From a bacterium (GTDB lineage: Bacteria > Desulfobacterota > DSWW01), in assembly GCA_030609865.1 (NCBI GenBank), contig JAUWSZ010000179.1:1-6041 (forward strand): a stretch of 6,041 nucleotides of DNA, given 5' to 3'. Below are positions 1-5,704 of this stretch, in pieces. The first letter of the stretch is position 1, and each line of letters starts with the position of its first letter. Made by a program: the position numbers and the translations under genes. The notes beneath the pieces were generated by a model. The model worked only from the letters and a program-made list of their open reading frames with translations, did no database searches and was not told the DNA's origin.

Positions 1-14
1 ATCGGGGAAAACCA

Positions 15-46
15 TCGATTTTGATCGAGGACGACGACGAGGACGA
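15..46. repeat. Edge of an intergenic repeat with GAGGAC/GACGAC core
   Basis: A small hairpin (TCGAT at 15-19, ATCGA at 24-28, loop TTTG) runs directly into a 21-bp run at 26-46 made of GAGGAC and GAC units. The same 21 bp occurs without a mismatch at 3124-3144, also just after a short palindrome (TCGAATTCGA, 3111-3120). No gene covers this stretch; it lies downstream of the hydrolase stop codon. The rest of bases 1-82 shows nothing recognisable. The element probably continues to the left of the window. Confidence 0.65.
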
Positions 47-82
47 AATAGAACCCGGCAGTGGATGGCAAGAGACGGCCCG

Positions 83-1858
83 TTATGCAGCCTGACGACG
101 TTCCTTTGGGTAACGCCAGCCTGCCCAGACCTGACGAATCGCCCGAATCAGCAGGGGGTGGATCAACTCCACTGCCGCTTTCCCGTAGAGAAGATCGAGA
201 TGATTCGCCCCCTCCACGACGAAATCGACCGACTGGCTCCTCTCGGTCGAGATCTCGACCCGGGCCAGATCCTCCACGTCCCGAATACGGTGAACCTGCT
301 TGATCCGGTGCGGGTAGAATTTGCCGAACCGCGCGTTTACGGGTGGGGCCAACGGGTCTTCCGTGCCCCAGAAGCGGAAGAGAGGGATATCCTCGGGGAA
401 GAAGCGCAAGAGCTTCGAGTAGTTCAGTCGGGTCTCGTCCATTCGCTTGAACCCCTCCCCGTTGTAGATTGCCTTGAGGAACTGGAACCCAAGCCCCAGG
501 GGAAAGGACTCGCCACAGACCCGGATGTAATCGATGATGAATTCCCTGTCATTCTTGTGGTTCTTCGGGCTGATCAAGGGATTCAACCCGGCCACATTCG
601 TGTTGAGAACCATCTTTGTCCCGGTCCGCAGACCCGGAACGCGGGTAAGCAACCCGATGGCCTCCCGAAGGGGAATGTTCCGAAGGCGAAGAATGCGGGA
701 AAGGTGGTTCAGCCAGAGGCTGTACGGGAATATGGGGTGGGTCAGCTTCTGGAAGAATTTCGGCGCCCCGAGGGTGATGACGCCCCGGATCATTGACAGA
801 CACTCGTTCGCCTCTTCGAGAGGCGGAAGGACCTTGTCGAGCCTTTGCCGCTGTATACCCGTGAGCATGTCCAACCTGTCAAAATTCCGCCTCAGGCTCC
901 AGTTCAGGACCATATACTCCGATACGATGCCCCACATGCTGTGGCTGACCAGAATCACAGGTTTTCCCCGAGATCGCTTGAAAATGAACCGGACAGCAGC
1001 AGCAAGGTCATAATCGATCAAGGTGTCGATGGTCAGGAAGGGGTCAAACTTCCCGGTGTTCACCCCCATGCCTCTAGGATCGAACAGGTAGACCCAGAAC
1101 CCCAGGTCGGCGAGATCCTTTGCCATGGAGTGACGGTTGTTCAGGTTGTAGCAATTGCTGTTGCATCCGATCCCGGGAACCATCACGAGCGAAGGCCGGT
1201 TGTCCCCGGAGGTCACCGCTTCCATGCTGGCAAGCCGACGGAAGCCGATGAACTTGCCTTCATCGGTGTAGTCCCCGTAGTGCACGATCTCGTAGTCGCC
1301 CCGTCCGTTCTCCTCGCTTTCTTCGATTTCACTCTCGAAATAGGCCGGCGTCCGGTGCTCTTTCAGGGTCTCTTTGAGAATCCTTCGACGACGGGCCTCG
1401 GCAACGATTCCGTGAAGGTCATGGCCCGGGATGTGGAAGCGGGCCGATGCCAGGCGTCTCAGCTCTTCCTCGCTCAGGAAGATCACTTCTTCCGTCGGAC
1501 GGATCCTACCCTTGTCCAGCTCGTCGAGCAGAACCAACTTGATCTCGCTCCTCGGGATTCGGGTCTCCGTCTTGTGGAAGAAGATGTGATACAGGGAGAG
1601 CGCCAGTTTCGCCGCAGACCGGTTCCGAATCTCTTCCTGGCTCCTCAGGAGCTTCTTCGACACGGGGAGGCCCATGCGGAGCTGGCCCTGGTAGATCCGG
1701 CTGTAGGCGTTGTAGCTGGCATTGGTCCAGCGGGCAGGGACTCCCCTCAGGAGAAACCCCAAACCCCCCATCCCCACCTCCTTTAGTCTGGCGCCCGGAG
1801 TGTCCGTGCGTCGAACCGGCTTTTTCGCGGACAGGATGAATTCTCTCTCACGATGCAT
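83..1858 (-). CDS. Alpha/beta-hydrolase fold protein, lipase/PHA synthase-like, 591 aa
   Basis: Predicted cytoplasmic serine hydrolase of the alpha/beta fold; its substrate (ester, lipid or polyester) cannot be read from the sequence. Residues 1 to about 200 are a basic, helical N-terminal region with no signal peptide. The fold starts near the oxyanion-loop motif VPGIG (227-231), followed by FDPRGMG. The nucleophile elbow is S305-H-S307-M-W-G310, giving Ser307 as the likely nucleophile. Asp501 (GTEDPLAPP) and His553 (EGANHLDLLYG) complete the triad. About 190 residues lie between Ser and Asp, which suggests a large cap domain. The elbow is odd: the usual G-x-S-x-G has Ser instead of the first Gly and Trp instead of the second. 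The ATG at 1858 is preferred over an in-frame GTG at 1873 because GGAGGAG sits 6 nt before the ATG and the GTG overlaps that site. It stands alone, divergent from the M20 remnant. Fold confidence is high; function is unknown. Confidence 0.85.
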   Translation of the reverse strand: MHREREFILSAKKPVRRTDTPGARLKEVGMGGLGFLLRGVPARWTNASYNAYSRIYQGQLRMGLPVSKKLLRSQEEIRNRSAAKLALSLYHIFFHKTETRIPRSEIKLVLLDELDKGRIRPTEEVIFLSEEELRRLASARFHIPGHDLHGIVAEARRRRILKETLKEHRTPAYFESEIEESEENGRGDYEIVHYGDYTDEGKFIGFRRLASMEAVTSGDNRPSLVMVPGIGCNSNCYNLNNRHSMAKDLADLGFWVYLFDPRGMGVNTGKFDPFLTIDTLIDYDLAAAVRFIFKRSRGKPVILVSHSMWGIVSEYMVLNWSLRRNFDRLDMLTGIQRQRLDKVLPPLEEANECLSMIRGVITLGAPKFFQKLTHPIFPYSLWLNHLSRILRLRNIPLREAIGLLTRVPGLRTGTKMVLNTNVAGLNPLISPKNHKNDREFIIDYIRVCGESFPLGLGFQFLKAIYNGEGFKRMDETRLNYSKLLRFFPEDIPLFRFWGTEDPLAPPVNARFGKFYPHRIKQVHRIRDVEDLARVEISTERSQSVDFVVEGANHLDLLYGKAAVELIHPLLIRAIRQVWAGWRYPKERRQAA

Positions 1859-1864
1859 TGCACT

Positions 1865-1871
1865 CTCCTCC
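1865..1871 (-). promoter_or_regulatory. Ribosome binding site of the alpha/beta hydrolase
   Basis: Read on the minus strand this is GGAGGAG, a near-perfect Shine-Dalgarno, 6 nt upstream of the ATG at 1858. It decides the start, because the upstream in-frame GTG (1873) overlaps the site. Confidence 0.8.
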
Positions 1872-1903
1872 ACCTAAGCATATCGGCAACTCCTCACTCC
1901 TGC

Positions 1904-1932
1904 TTTACAGACAGACCCGGTCGTCTTAGGAT
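1904..1932 (+). promoter_or_regulatory. Sigma70-type promoter in front of the M20 remnant
   Basis: TTTACA (1904-1909, 5/6 to TTGACA) and TAGGAT (1927-1932, 4/6 to TATAAT) are separated by exactly 17 bp. The pair lies about 58 bp before the GTG at 1990. It looks like the intact promoter of a gene that has since decayed. Found by reading only; no transcription data. Confidence 0.5.
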
Positions 1933-1975
1933 AAGGATGCTAACCGGAAGAGGGTGATCCCACGTTTCCATCCAC

Positions 1976-1983
1976 AAAGGAGA
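1976..1983 (+). promoter_or_regulatory. Ribosome binding site of the M20 remnant
   Basis: AAAGGAGA lies 6 nt before the GTG at 1990. This strong site supports GTG 1990 rather than the in-frame ATG at 1954, which has no good Shine-Dalgarno, as the original start of the broken gene. Confidence 0.7.
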
Positions 1984-1989
1984 CTCAAA

Positions 1990-2228
1990 GTGGCGAAGCA
2001 ACCGGTCTCGATCCCTGAGTCCGAATGGAAGGCAATCTTCGACGAGTCCCTGGAGTACTTCCGAAACCTGCTTCGCTTCGACACGACCAATCCGCCGGGA
2101 ACCGAAAGGGAGGCTTCCATTTTATCGATCTCATGCACGGGCACGACGAGTGAATTCCGGTGGAGGGGTTCTTCTTCGGGGTTCGGGTCCTCTTCGACCT
2201 GGTGGCGCGTCTCTGCACACAGGATTGA
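1990..2228 (+). pseudogene. N-terminal remnant of an M20-family metallopeptidase (ArgE/DapE/CPG2-like)
   Basis: From GTG 1990 the frame reads a typical M20 N-terminus: a helix (SEWKAIFDESLEYFRNLL) followed by RFDTTNPPGTEREAS. The hallmark DTTNPPGxE loop of this family is present. After about codon 43 (near 2118) the frame loses all M20 character. Similarity appears to resume in the +3 frame as HFIDLMHGHDE, an in-frame TGA at 2151, then IPVEGFFF and FDLVARL (to about 2213), which fits the usual 'xxFIxxLLxxxGIPVE ... NLVARL' continuation. That frame stops at 2226. The metal-binding body of the enzyme (GHxDVVP onward, about 350 residues) is absent. I see a promoter and RBS that still look good, one probable frameshift, one stop and a large 3' deletion. 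The M20 identity of the first 43 codons is firm; the resumed frame is weaker. Confidence 0.7.
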
Positions 2229-2254
2229 GGCGCCTTCGTACCCCCGCCCGCTTG

Positions 2255-2325
2255 CGCGCCCGAGCCCGAGCCCGACGAACCACGGATAGGAGCCATTTTC
2301 GGGCACGGGTGGGGGCGCGGGCGCG
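2255..2325. repeat. GC-rich imperfect palindrome with hexamer-like arms
   Basis: The left arm (2255-2274, CGCGCCCGAGCCCGAGCCCG) and the reverse complement of 2306-2325 (CGCGCCCGCGCCCCCACCCG) agree at 16 of 20 positions, with a 31-nt loop. The left arm carries a tandem CCCGAG unit. It lies in the 2229-2379 gap, downstream of both the M20 remnant and the DedA-like gene, so it could form a structure at the end of either transcript. There is no T-tract, so it is not a classical terminator. The rest of this gap shows nothing else recognisable. Confidence 0.5.
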
Positions 2326-2379
2326 GTAATACTGAATCCAAGGGTCGCAGCTCGAGAGTCTCGCTGCTCACACCCGTGC

Positions 2380-2979
2380 CTAGCCCCCCTTCCGCCTTCT
2401 CGGGAAGAAAAACAGGAAGCCAAGGACAAGACACACGAGCAGGGCCAGGACGTATTCCCCCTCCTTGATGTGCCGGACGAGCAACTCGCGGTTCTCCCCG
2501 AAGAAGTACCCCAAAGCGATAGCCACGGGCGCAAGCAGGCAGGCCGACAGGAAATCCGCCAGGAGGAATCGCAAGGGGAACATCCGGCTCATGCCGGCAA
2601 CGACGAAGATGGGGCACCTGAGAAAAGGCAGGAAGCGCGCCGAGAAGACGGCGAGCCAATCGTGCCTTCGGAAGCGTGCTTCCGCCTCGCGGAACCTCTC
2701 CTTGTTGGGCGGTCCGGAAAAGGCCTTCCATCTCAATACCCTTTCCCCGAAGACATAGCCCAGCGAGTAGTAGATGCTGTCCGCTGTCACGAATCCCGCG
2801 AGGGAAACGAGGAGGTAGACCGGAAGGCTGCCGATGCCCTGGGAGGCCAGGATGCCTGCGCCCACGATCACGAGCGTCTTCGAGAAGGGCAACACCGTGC
2901 TGAACAGGAGGATCAGCCCGTATACCCCCAGGTAGGAGTACCGGACCAGGTACGGCAGCGTGGCTTCGAGCGACTCCAA
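2380..2979 (-). CDS. DedA/VTT-domain (SNARE-associated) integral membrane protein, 199 aa
   Basis: Inner-membrane protein of the DedA superfamily, whose members are tied to lipid scrambling or flipping, envelope homeostasis and proton-motive-force-dependent stress tolerance; the exact cargo here is unknown. Hydrophobic segments lie at about 15-45, 52-76, 122-130, 137-160 and 175-192, and the C-terminus is basic (RRRKGG), consistent with a cytoplasmic end. Family motifs seen are the Asp-containing loop (A66-D67-S-I-Y-Y-S-L-G-Y) and the F-x-x-R115-F-x-P118-x-x-R121 ... A-G129-M segment. The conserved loop Glu (usual P-G-E-T) is replaced by Lys34 in LPFSKTL. Length is normal for the family. The start is TTG at 2979, supported by AAGGAGGAG just upstream and no better ATG. 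It is flanked by repeat-filled gaps on both sides and is apparently monocistronic. Confidence 0.88.
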   Translation of the reverse strand: MESLEATLPYLVRYSYLGVYGLILLFSTVLPFSKTLVIVGAGILASQGIGSLPVYLLVSLAGFVTADSIYYSLGYVFGERVLRWKAFSGPPNKERFREAEARFRRHDWLAVFSARFLPFLRCPIFVVAGMSRMFPLRFLLADFLSACLLAPVAIALGYFFGENRELLVRHIKEGEYVLALLVCLVLGFLFFFPRRRKGG

Positions 2980-2981
2980 GG

Positions 2982-2990
2982 CTCCTCCTT
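2982..2990 (-). promoter_or_regulatory. Strong ribosome binding site for a TTG start
   Basis: On the minus strand this reads AAGGAGGAG, with about 4 nt between AGGAGG and the TTG at 2979. The strength of the site is the main reason for accepting the rare TTG start of the DedA-like gene. Confidence 0.7.
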
Positions 2991-3014
2991 ACTCGGAACG
3001 CCCTTCCCCCTAAT

Positions 3015-3027
3015 GCGGCGAAGCCGC
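3015..3027. repeat. Small perfect hairpin
   Basis: GCGGC-GAA-GCCGC: a 5-bp perfect stem with a three-base loop, directly left of the large palindrome at 3029-3200. There is no T-run, so it is unlikely to be a terminator by itself. It may be the outer boundary of the repeat element. Confidence 0.45.
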
Positions 3028-3028
3028 A

Positions 3029-3200
3029 GGTCAAAGGTGAAAGGTAAAAGGGTCAAGGCGAAAGAACAAAGGGGTCAGGCCCCGCCTCCAGCCCTTTCCC
3101 TTGCCCGCGCTCGAATTCGAGGACGAGGACGACGACGAGGACGAGCGACAGTCCTGGTGGGGAGGCGCGGCCTTTCCCCTTTGACCTTTCACCTTTCGCC
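3029..3200. repeat. Nested composite palindrome (~172 bp) with 7-bp repeat arms and a GAGGAC core
   Basis: Outer arms: 3029-3051 reads GGTCAAA GGTGAAA GGTAAAA GG, and the reverse complement of 3178-3200 reads GGCGAAA GGTGAAA GGTCAAA GG. They match at 20 of 23 positions and both are 7-bp tandem units. Inner arms: 3070-3089 and the reverse complement of 3161-3180 match at 17 of 20 (AGGGGnnnGGCCnCGCCTCC). The loop (3090-3160) contains TCGAATTCGA followed by the GAGGAC/GACGAC run whose 21-bp core (3124-3144) also occurs at 26-46. It fills the gap between the DHH gene end and the DedA-like gene start, both on the minus strand. No protein-like reading frame is convincing inside it. Confidence 0.75.
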
Positions 3201-3271
3201 TTGTTCAATTCTCCGATATTGAGGTTCTCCGAACATCTGCGCAAAAAACGTGGATGGTCCGATGAAAGACT

Positions 3272-4309
3272 CTAAGGACCCGCTTCCGAAGATGTGGTCC
3301 GTTGCTTCCTCCACATGCCGAGGATCTTCTGTAGGATCTGTTCTTTCTGTTTCATCATCTCCGCTTTGGACTTGCACTGTACTCTGCCGGCCCCAGCCCC
3401 CCGATGTCCGTCGCCCAAGTTCAGGGTGCGCATGATCTCCCCCACATCTTTCTCCGAAGAGGCGAGTTCCAGGCAGGGGCTCAAGGACATCGAGAACCCA
3501 AGGTCATTGGTCTTGCGTTTCTGACGGAACAGGCTCTTCACCTCGAGAACCGCCACCGCCTTCGGATAAGAGAGAAAGGCCAGGCTCTTGATGATGTACG
3601 GCGCATGCTTGAGGCCCGTCGTGTCGAGAAGAATCACCTCCTGCTCCGCATCCTCGGGCAGAAAGGATGCCATCCGCTCGATGAGGGAACGGCTCTTTTC
3701 CTCCATCTCCCGGTAGAGACGGGACTTCTCCTCGACCTCGGGATCGGACAGCACCTCTTCGACAGGAGCCTCGCGGATTCTGCGGATGAGATGACGCATG
3801 TACCGGTTTCGTTCCCCCCGCGAACGGAAGGTGATTCGAAGCGAGTCGGAAAGGACCTTGCCCGGGGTCTCGCGCTGCCAATCCTCGAGGTCCTTGTAGT
3901 CAAAGCTGTCGACCGTGTCAGCCTCCTCAACCGTCGTGCCCATGAACTCCGGAAAGGCGACCCCCCGCTCCAGGTAATAACGGTATACCACCCTGGCACA
4001 GCTCTTCTCCTCCCCGAAGGTGTCTCGCACGGCCTCCAGATCGCCCCCCTTGAGACGATAGTCTTCCAGGTTCCCGCTATGGTGGTCGAACCAGAGCCCG
4101 GCGGCGGGATGATGAGGGAGATCGCAGACAATCGTGTCACCTCCCACCTCGAGGCCGGCATCCAGGATGGACACGGGACCGGAAAACCGGAAGTCATCGA
4201 TCCCGTTCGCTAGACTGCACAGGGCGGCCGACACAACCCCGTCGAAGTCGTCATGGGTCACGATCTTCGCGAACTCCCCTGCGGAAGGGGTCTGGTTCGG
4301 TTCTCTCAT
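3272..4309 (-). CDS. DHH/DHHA1-family phosphoesterase, 345 aa
   Basis: Predicted cytoplasmic metal-dependent phosphoesterase of the DHH superfamily (RecJ, NrnA nano-RNase, cyclic-dinucleotide phosphodiesterases and exopolyphosphatase-like proteins). The N-terminal DHH domain has motif I THDDFDG (His19, Asp21, Asp23), an Asp-containing CDLPHH segment, and the name-giving D75-H76-H77 in WFDHHSG. A charged helical region lies in the middle (about 150-220). The C-terminal DHHA1 part ends in G-D-G-H302-R-G-A-G-A-G, a variant of the usual GGGHxxAAG substrate-binding loop. All expected metal ligands seem present. The start is ATG 4309, with GAAAGG 8 nt upstream; a longer in-frame reading to 4405 would cover the promoter and adds nothing family-like. 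It is transcribed divergently from the M24 peptidase. The substrate is not resolved: short RNA, cyclic dinucleotide and polyphosphate are all possible. Confidence 0.85.
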   Translation of the reverse strand: MREPNQTPSAGEFAKIVTHDDFDGVVSAALCSLANGIDDFRFSGPVSILDAGLEVGGDTIVCDLPHHPAAGLWFDHHSGNLEDYRLKGGDLEAVRDTFGEEKSCARVVYRYYLERGVAFPEFMGTTVEEADTVDSFDYKDLEDWQRETPGKVLSDSLRITFRSRGERNRYMRHLIRRIREAPVEEVLSDPEVEEKSRLYREMEEKSRSLIERMASFLPEDAEQEVILLDTTGLKHAPYIIKSLAFLSYPKAVAVLEVKSLFRQKRKTNDLGFSMSLSPCLELASSEKDVGEIMRTLNLGDGHRGAGAGRVQCKSKAEMMKQKEQILQKILGMWRKQRTTSSEAGP

Positions 4310-4364
4310 GACAAAAACCTTTCTTTGCTCCCCTAAGTTTGTTCCATTCTTCATCCATCCCGTC

Positions 4365-4393
4365 AGGATAACGGATCCCCTATTCCTTGACAA
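4365..4393 (-). promoter_or_regulatory. Sigma70-type promoter of the DHH gene
   Basis: On the minus strand, TTGTCA (4393-4388, 5/6 to consensus) and TATCCT (4370-4365, 4/6) are spaced by exactly 17 bp. They lie about 55 bp upstream of the ATG at 4309. The -35 box overlaps the plus-strand TTGACA at 4387-4392, so the two divergent genes may share this site. Confidence 0.5.
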
Positions 4394-4415
4394 ACGATCC
4401 GGCAACCATCATGAA
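4387..4415 (+). promoter_or_regulatory. Possible promoter of the M24 peptidase gene
   Basis: A perfect TTGACA (4387-4392) is followed after 17 bp only by CATGAA (4410-4415, 3/6 to TATAAT), so the -10 box is poor. If real, transcription would begin around 4422 and translation must start at 4450 rather than at the upstream in-frame TTG (4387) or ATG (4411). A weak -10 with a perfect -35 could mean an activator-dependent promoter. Confidence 0.3.
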
Positions 4416-4449
4416 GGGACGAGTCGATCCCAACAAAGAGAAAGCAGGC

Positions 4450-5661
4450 ATGAAACAAGCCGATGACCGTTATCGCGAGTTCCTGACGCCTTCGGAAGAG
4501 GTCGAGAGAAGGATCGCCCGGTTCCAGCGTCTCCTCCAAGAGCAGGGGTTCGACGGCGCTCTCGTGTGTCATCCCGTGGATATCTTCTACTTTTCCGGCA
4601 CGGCACAGAATGGGTACCTGTGGATCCCATCGGAGGAGAGCCCCGTCCTGTGGGTGCAGCGCAGCCTCGAGCGTGCCCGAAGGGAATCTCCCCTGCGGGA
4701 GATCCACCCGTACCCGGGCCTGCAGGCACTGGGCAACCGGGTGGCCGGGAAGAAAGGCGTGCGAGTCGGCCTGGAGATGGATGTCCTGCCGACGAAGGAA
4801 TTCCTCCGGCTACAGGAACGGTTGGCCGGGGCCGAATTGGAGGACGCCACGGCCTTGATCCGCAGGGTGCGGCAGACGAAATCCCCTTTCGAGCTGGGGT
4901 TCATGCGCAAGGCGGCCACGCTTCACGCAGAGGTGTTTGCCGAGATTCCCCGGATGATCCGGGAGTCTCGAACCGAACTCGACCTGTCGGCCAGGATTGA
5001 ATTCGCCCTCCGATGCCGTGAACACCAGGGGCTCTTACGTATACGCCGATGGAACCAGGACCTGTACTACGGCCCCGTGGTCAGCGGGGCGAGCGCCTGT
5101 TCACCGACGCCGTTCGACGGGCCCGTAGGGGCTCTCGGCCTCTACCCTGCCCTGCCCCAGGGCGCGGGCCGCAAGAAACTCGAGCGGGGCGAACCCATCC
5201 TCGTCGACGTGGTCTTCGGGTACAACGGCTATTTCGTCGACAAGACCCGAACCTTCGCGCTGGGGGGCCTCTCAGATGAGTGGATCGAGGCCCATCGGCT
5301 CTGCCAACGAATCCAGGACGAGACCGTTCGCAGGCTGAAGCCAGGGAAACCCTGCAACGAGGTCTATGCGGAGGTCGTAGCGGCCTTCGAGGGCTCGAGC
5401 CCATTCTGGCCTCACTTCATGGGGTGCAATGACAACAAGGTCCACTTCCTGGGCCATGGCGTGGGCCTGGAACTCGACGAATGGCCCGTGCTGGCTCCCG
5501 GGTTCAAAGAGACCCTCCGCCCCGGCATGACCATCGCGATCGAACCGAAGCTCTTTCCCCCCGGAAAGGGCGGCATCGGCCTGGAGAACGTCTACCTCGT
5601 CACAGACCAGGGCACCGAAAAGATCACCGATTATCCAGATGATCCGGTGATCGTTTCTTGA
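4450..5661 (+). CDS. M24-family metallopeptidase, Xaa-Pro dipeptidase (prolidase)-like, 403 aa
   Basis: Cytoplasmic dinuclear-metal peptidase of the pita-bread fold; relatives cleave Xaa-Pro dipeptides or N-terminal Xaa-Pro bonds. Residues about 15-150 form the creatinase/prolidase N-terminal domain, and about 155-403 the catalytic domain. All five metal ligands are visible: Asp253 (ILVDVVFGYNGY), Asp264 (VDKTRTF), His336 (LGHGVGLEL), Glu365 (IAIEPK) and Glu379 (GIGLENVYLV). The spacings 11 (D-D), 29 (H-E) and 14 (E-E) are prolidase-like. The His found seven residues after the ligand His in methionine aminopeptidase and prolidases is Asp343 here (LELDEWP). Start ATG 4450 is chosen for AAAGAG 9 nt upstream and because the N-domain begins just after it; in-frame ATG 4411 and TTG 4387 lack good sites and overlap the putative promoter. 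It is single, divergent from the DHH gene and convergent with the CYTH gene. It could be an aminopeptidase rather than a dipeptidase. Confidence 0.88.
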   Translation: MKQADDRYREFLTPSEEVERRIARFQRLLQEQGFDGALVCHPVDIFYFSGTAQNGYLWIPSEESPVLWVQRSLERARRESPLREIHPYPGLQALGNRVAGKKGVRVGLEMDVLPTKEFLRLQERLAGAELEDATALIRRVRQTKSPFELGFMRKAATLHAEVFAEIPRMIRESRTELDLSARIEFALRCREHQGLLRIRRWNQDLYYGPVVSGASACSPTPFDGPVGALGLYPALPQGAGRKKLERGEPILVDVVFGYNGYFVDKTRTFALGGLSDEWIEAHRLCQRIQDETVRRLKPGKPCNEVYAEVVAAFEGSSPFWPHFMGCNDNKVHFLGHGVGLELDEWPVLAPGFKETLRPGMTIAIEPKLFPPGKGGIGLENVYLVTDQGTEKITDYPDDPVIVS

Positions 5662-5704
5662 GCTGTTGGACGACTCCCGTGCTCGGTTTAGTGGCGAGTG
5701 GCTG

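Noticed and set aside
845..1786. Long plus-strand open frame opposite the alpha/beta hydrolase
   Set aside because: It is the antisense of a well-supported gene. Its product has no family motif and it has no RBS; open antisense frames are common in GC-rich DNA.
2348..2366. Short inverted sequence (CAGC..GCTG with GAG/CTC) just after the DedA-like gene
   Set aside because: The stem needs a bulge and has no T-run; it is not convincing as a terminator.
1985..3034. 349-codon minus-strand open frame overlapping the DedA gene and the gap to its left
   Set aside because: It is in a different frame from the real DedA gene and is rich in Arg, Gly and Pro from GC bias. It crosses the palindrome and the M20 remnant without any motif.
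3029..3200. CRISPR array
   Set aside because: The repeats are 6-7 bp tandem units without unique spacers, arranged as a palindrome. There are no 25-40 bp direct repeats and no cas genes.
2470..3222. 250-codon plus-strand open frame across the DedA-like gene and repeat
   Set aside because: Its translation is charged and low-complexity, it is antisense to the DedA gene, and it runs into the palindrome. It has no protein-like pattern.
3243..3280. Possible terminator of the DHH gene (GGTCC/GGACC stem and a six-base T-run on the minus strand)
   Set aside because: The stem is only 5 bp, overlaps the stop codon, has a long loop, and is about 7 nt away from the T-run; too weak to annotate.
3053..3377. 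Short minus-strand frames of 62-63 codons in the gap after the DHH gene
   Set aside because: They consist largely of translated repeat sequence (KGKGR, VVVLVLEFE) and have no good start site.
3404..4213. 269-codon plus-strand open frame opposite the DHH gene
   Set aside because: Antisense of a gene with clear DHH and DHHA1 motifs; no RBS and no recognisable domain.
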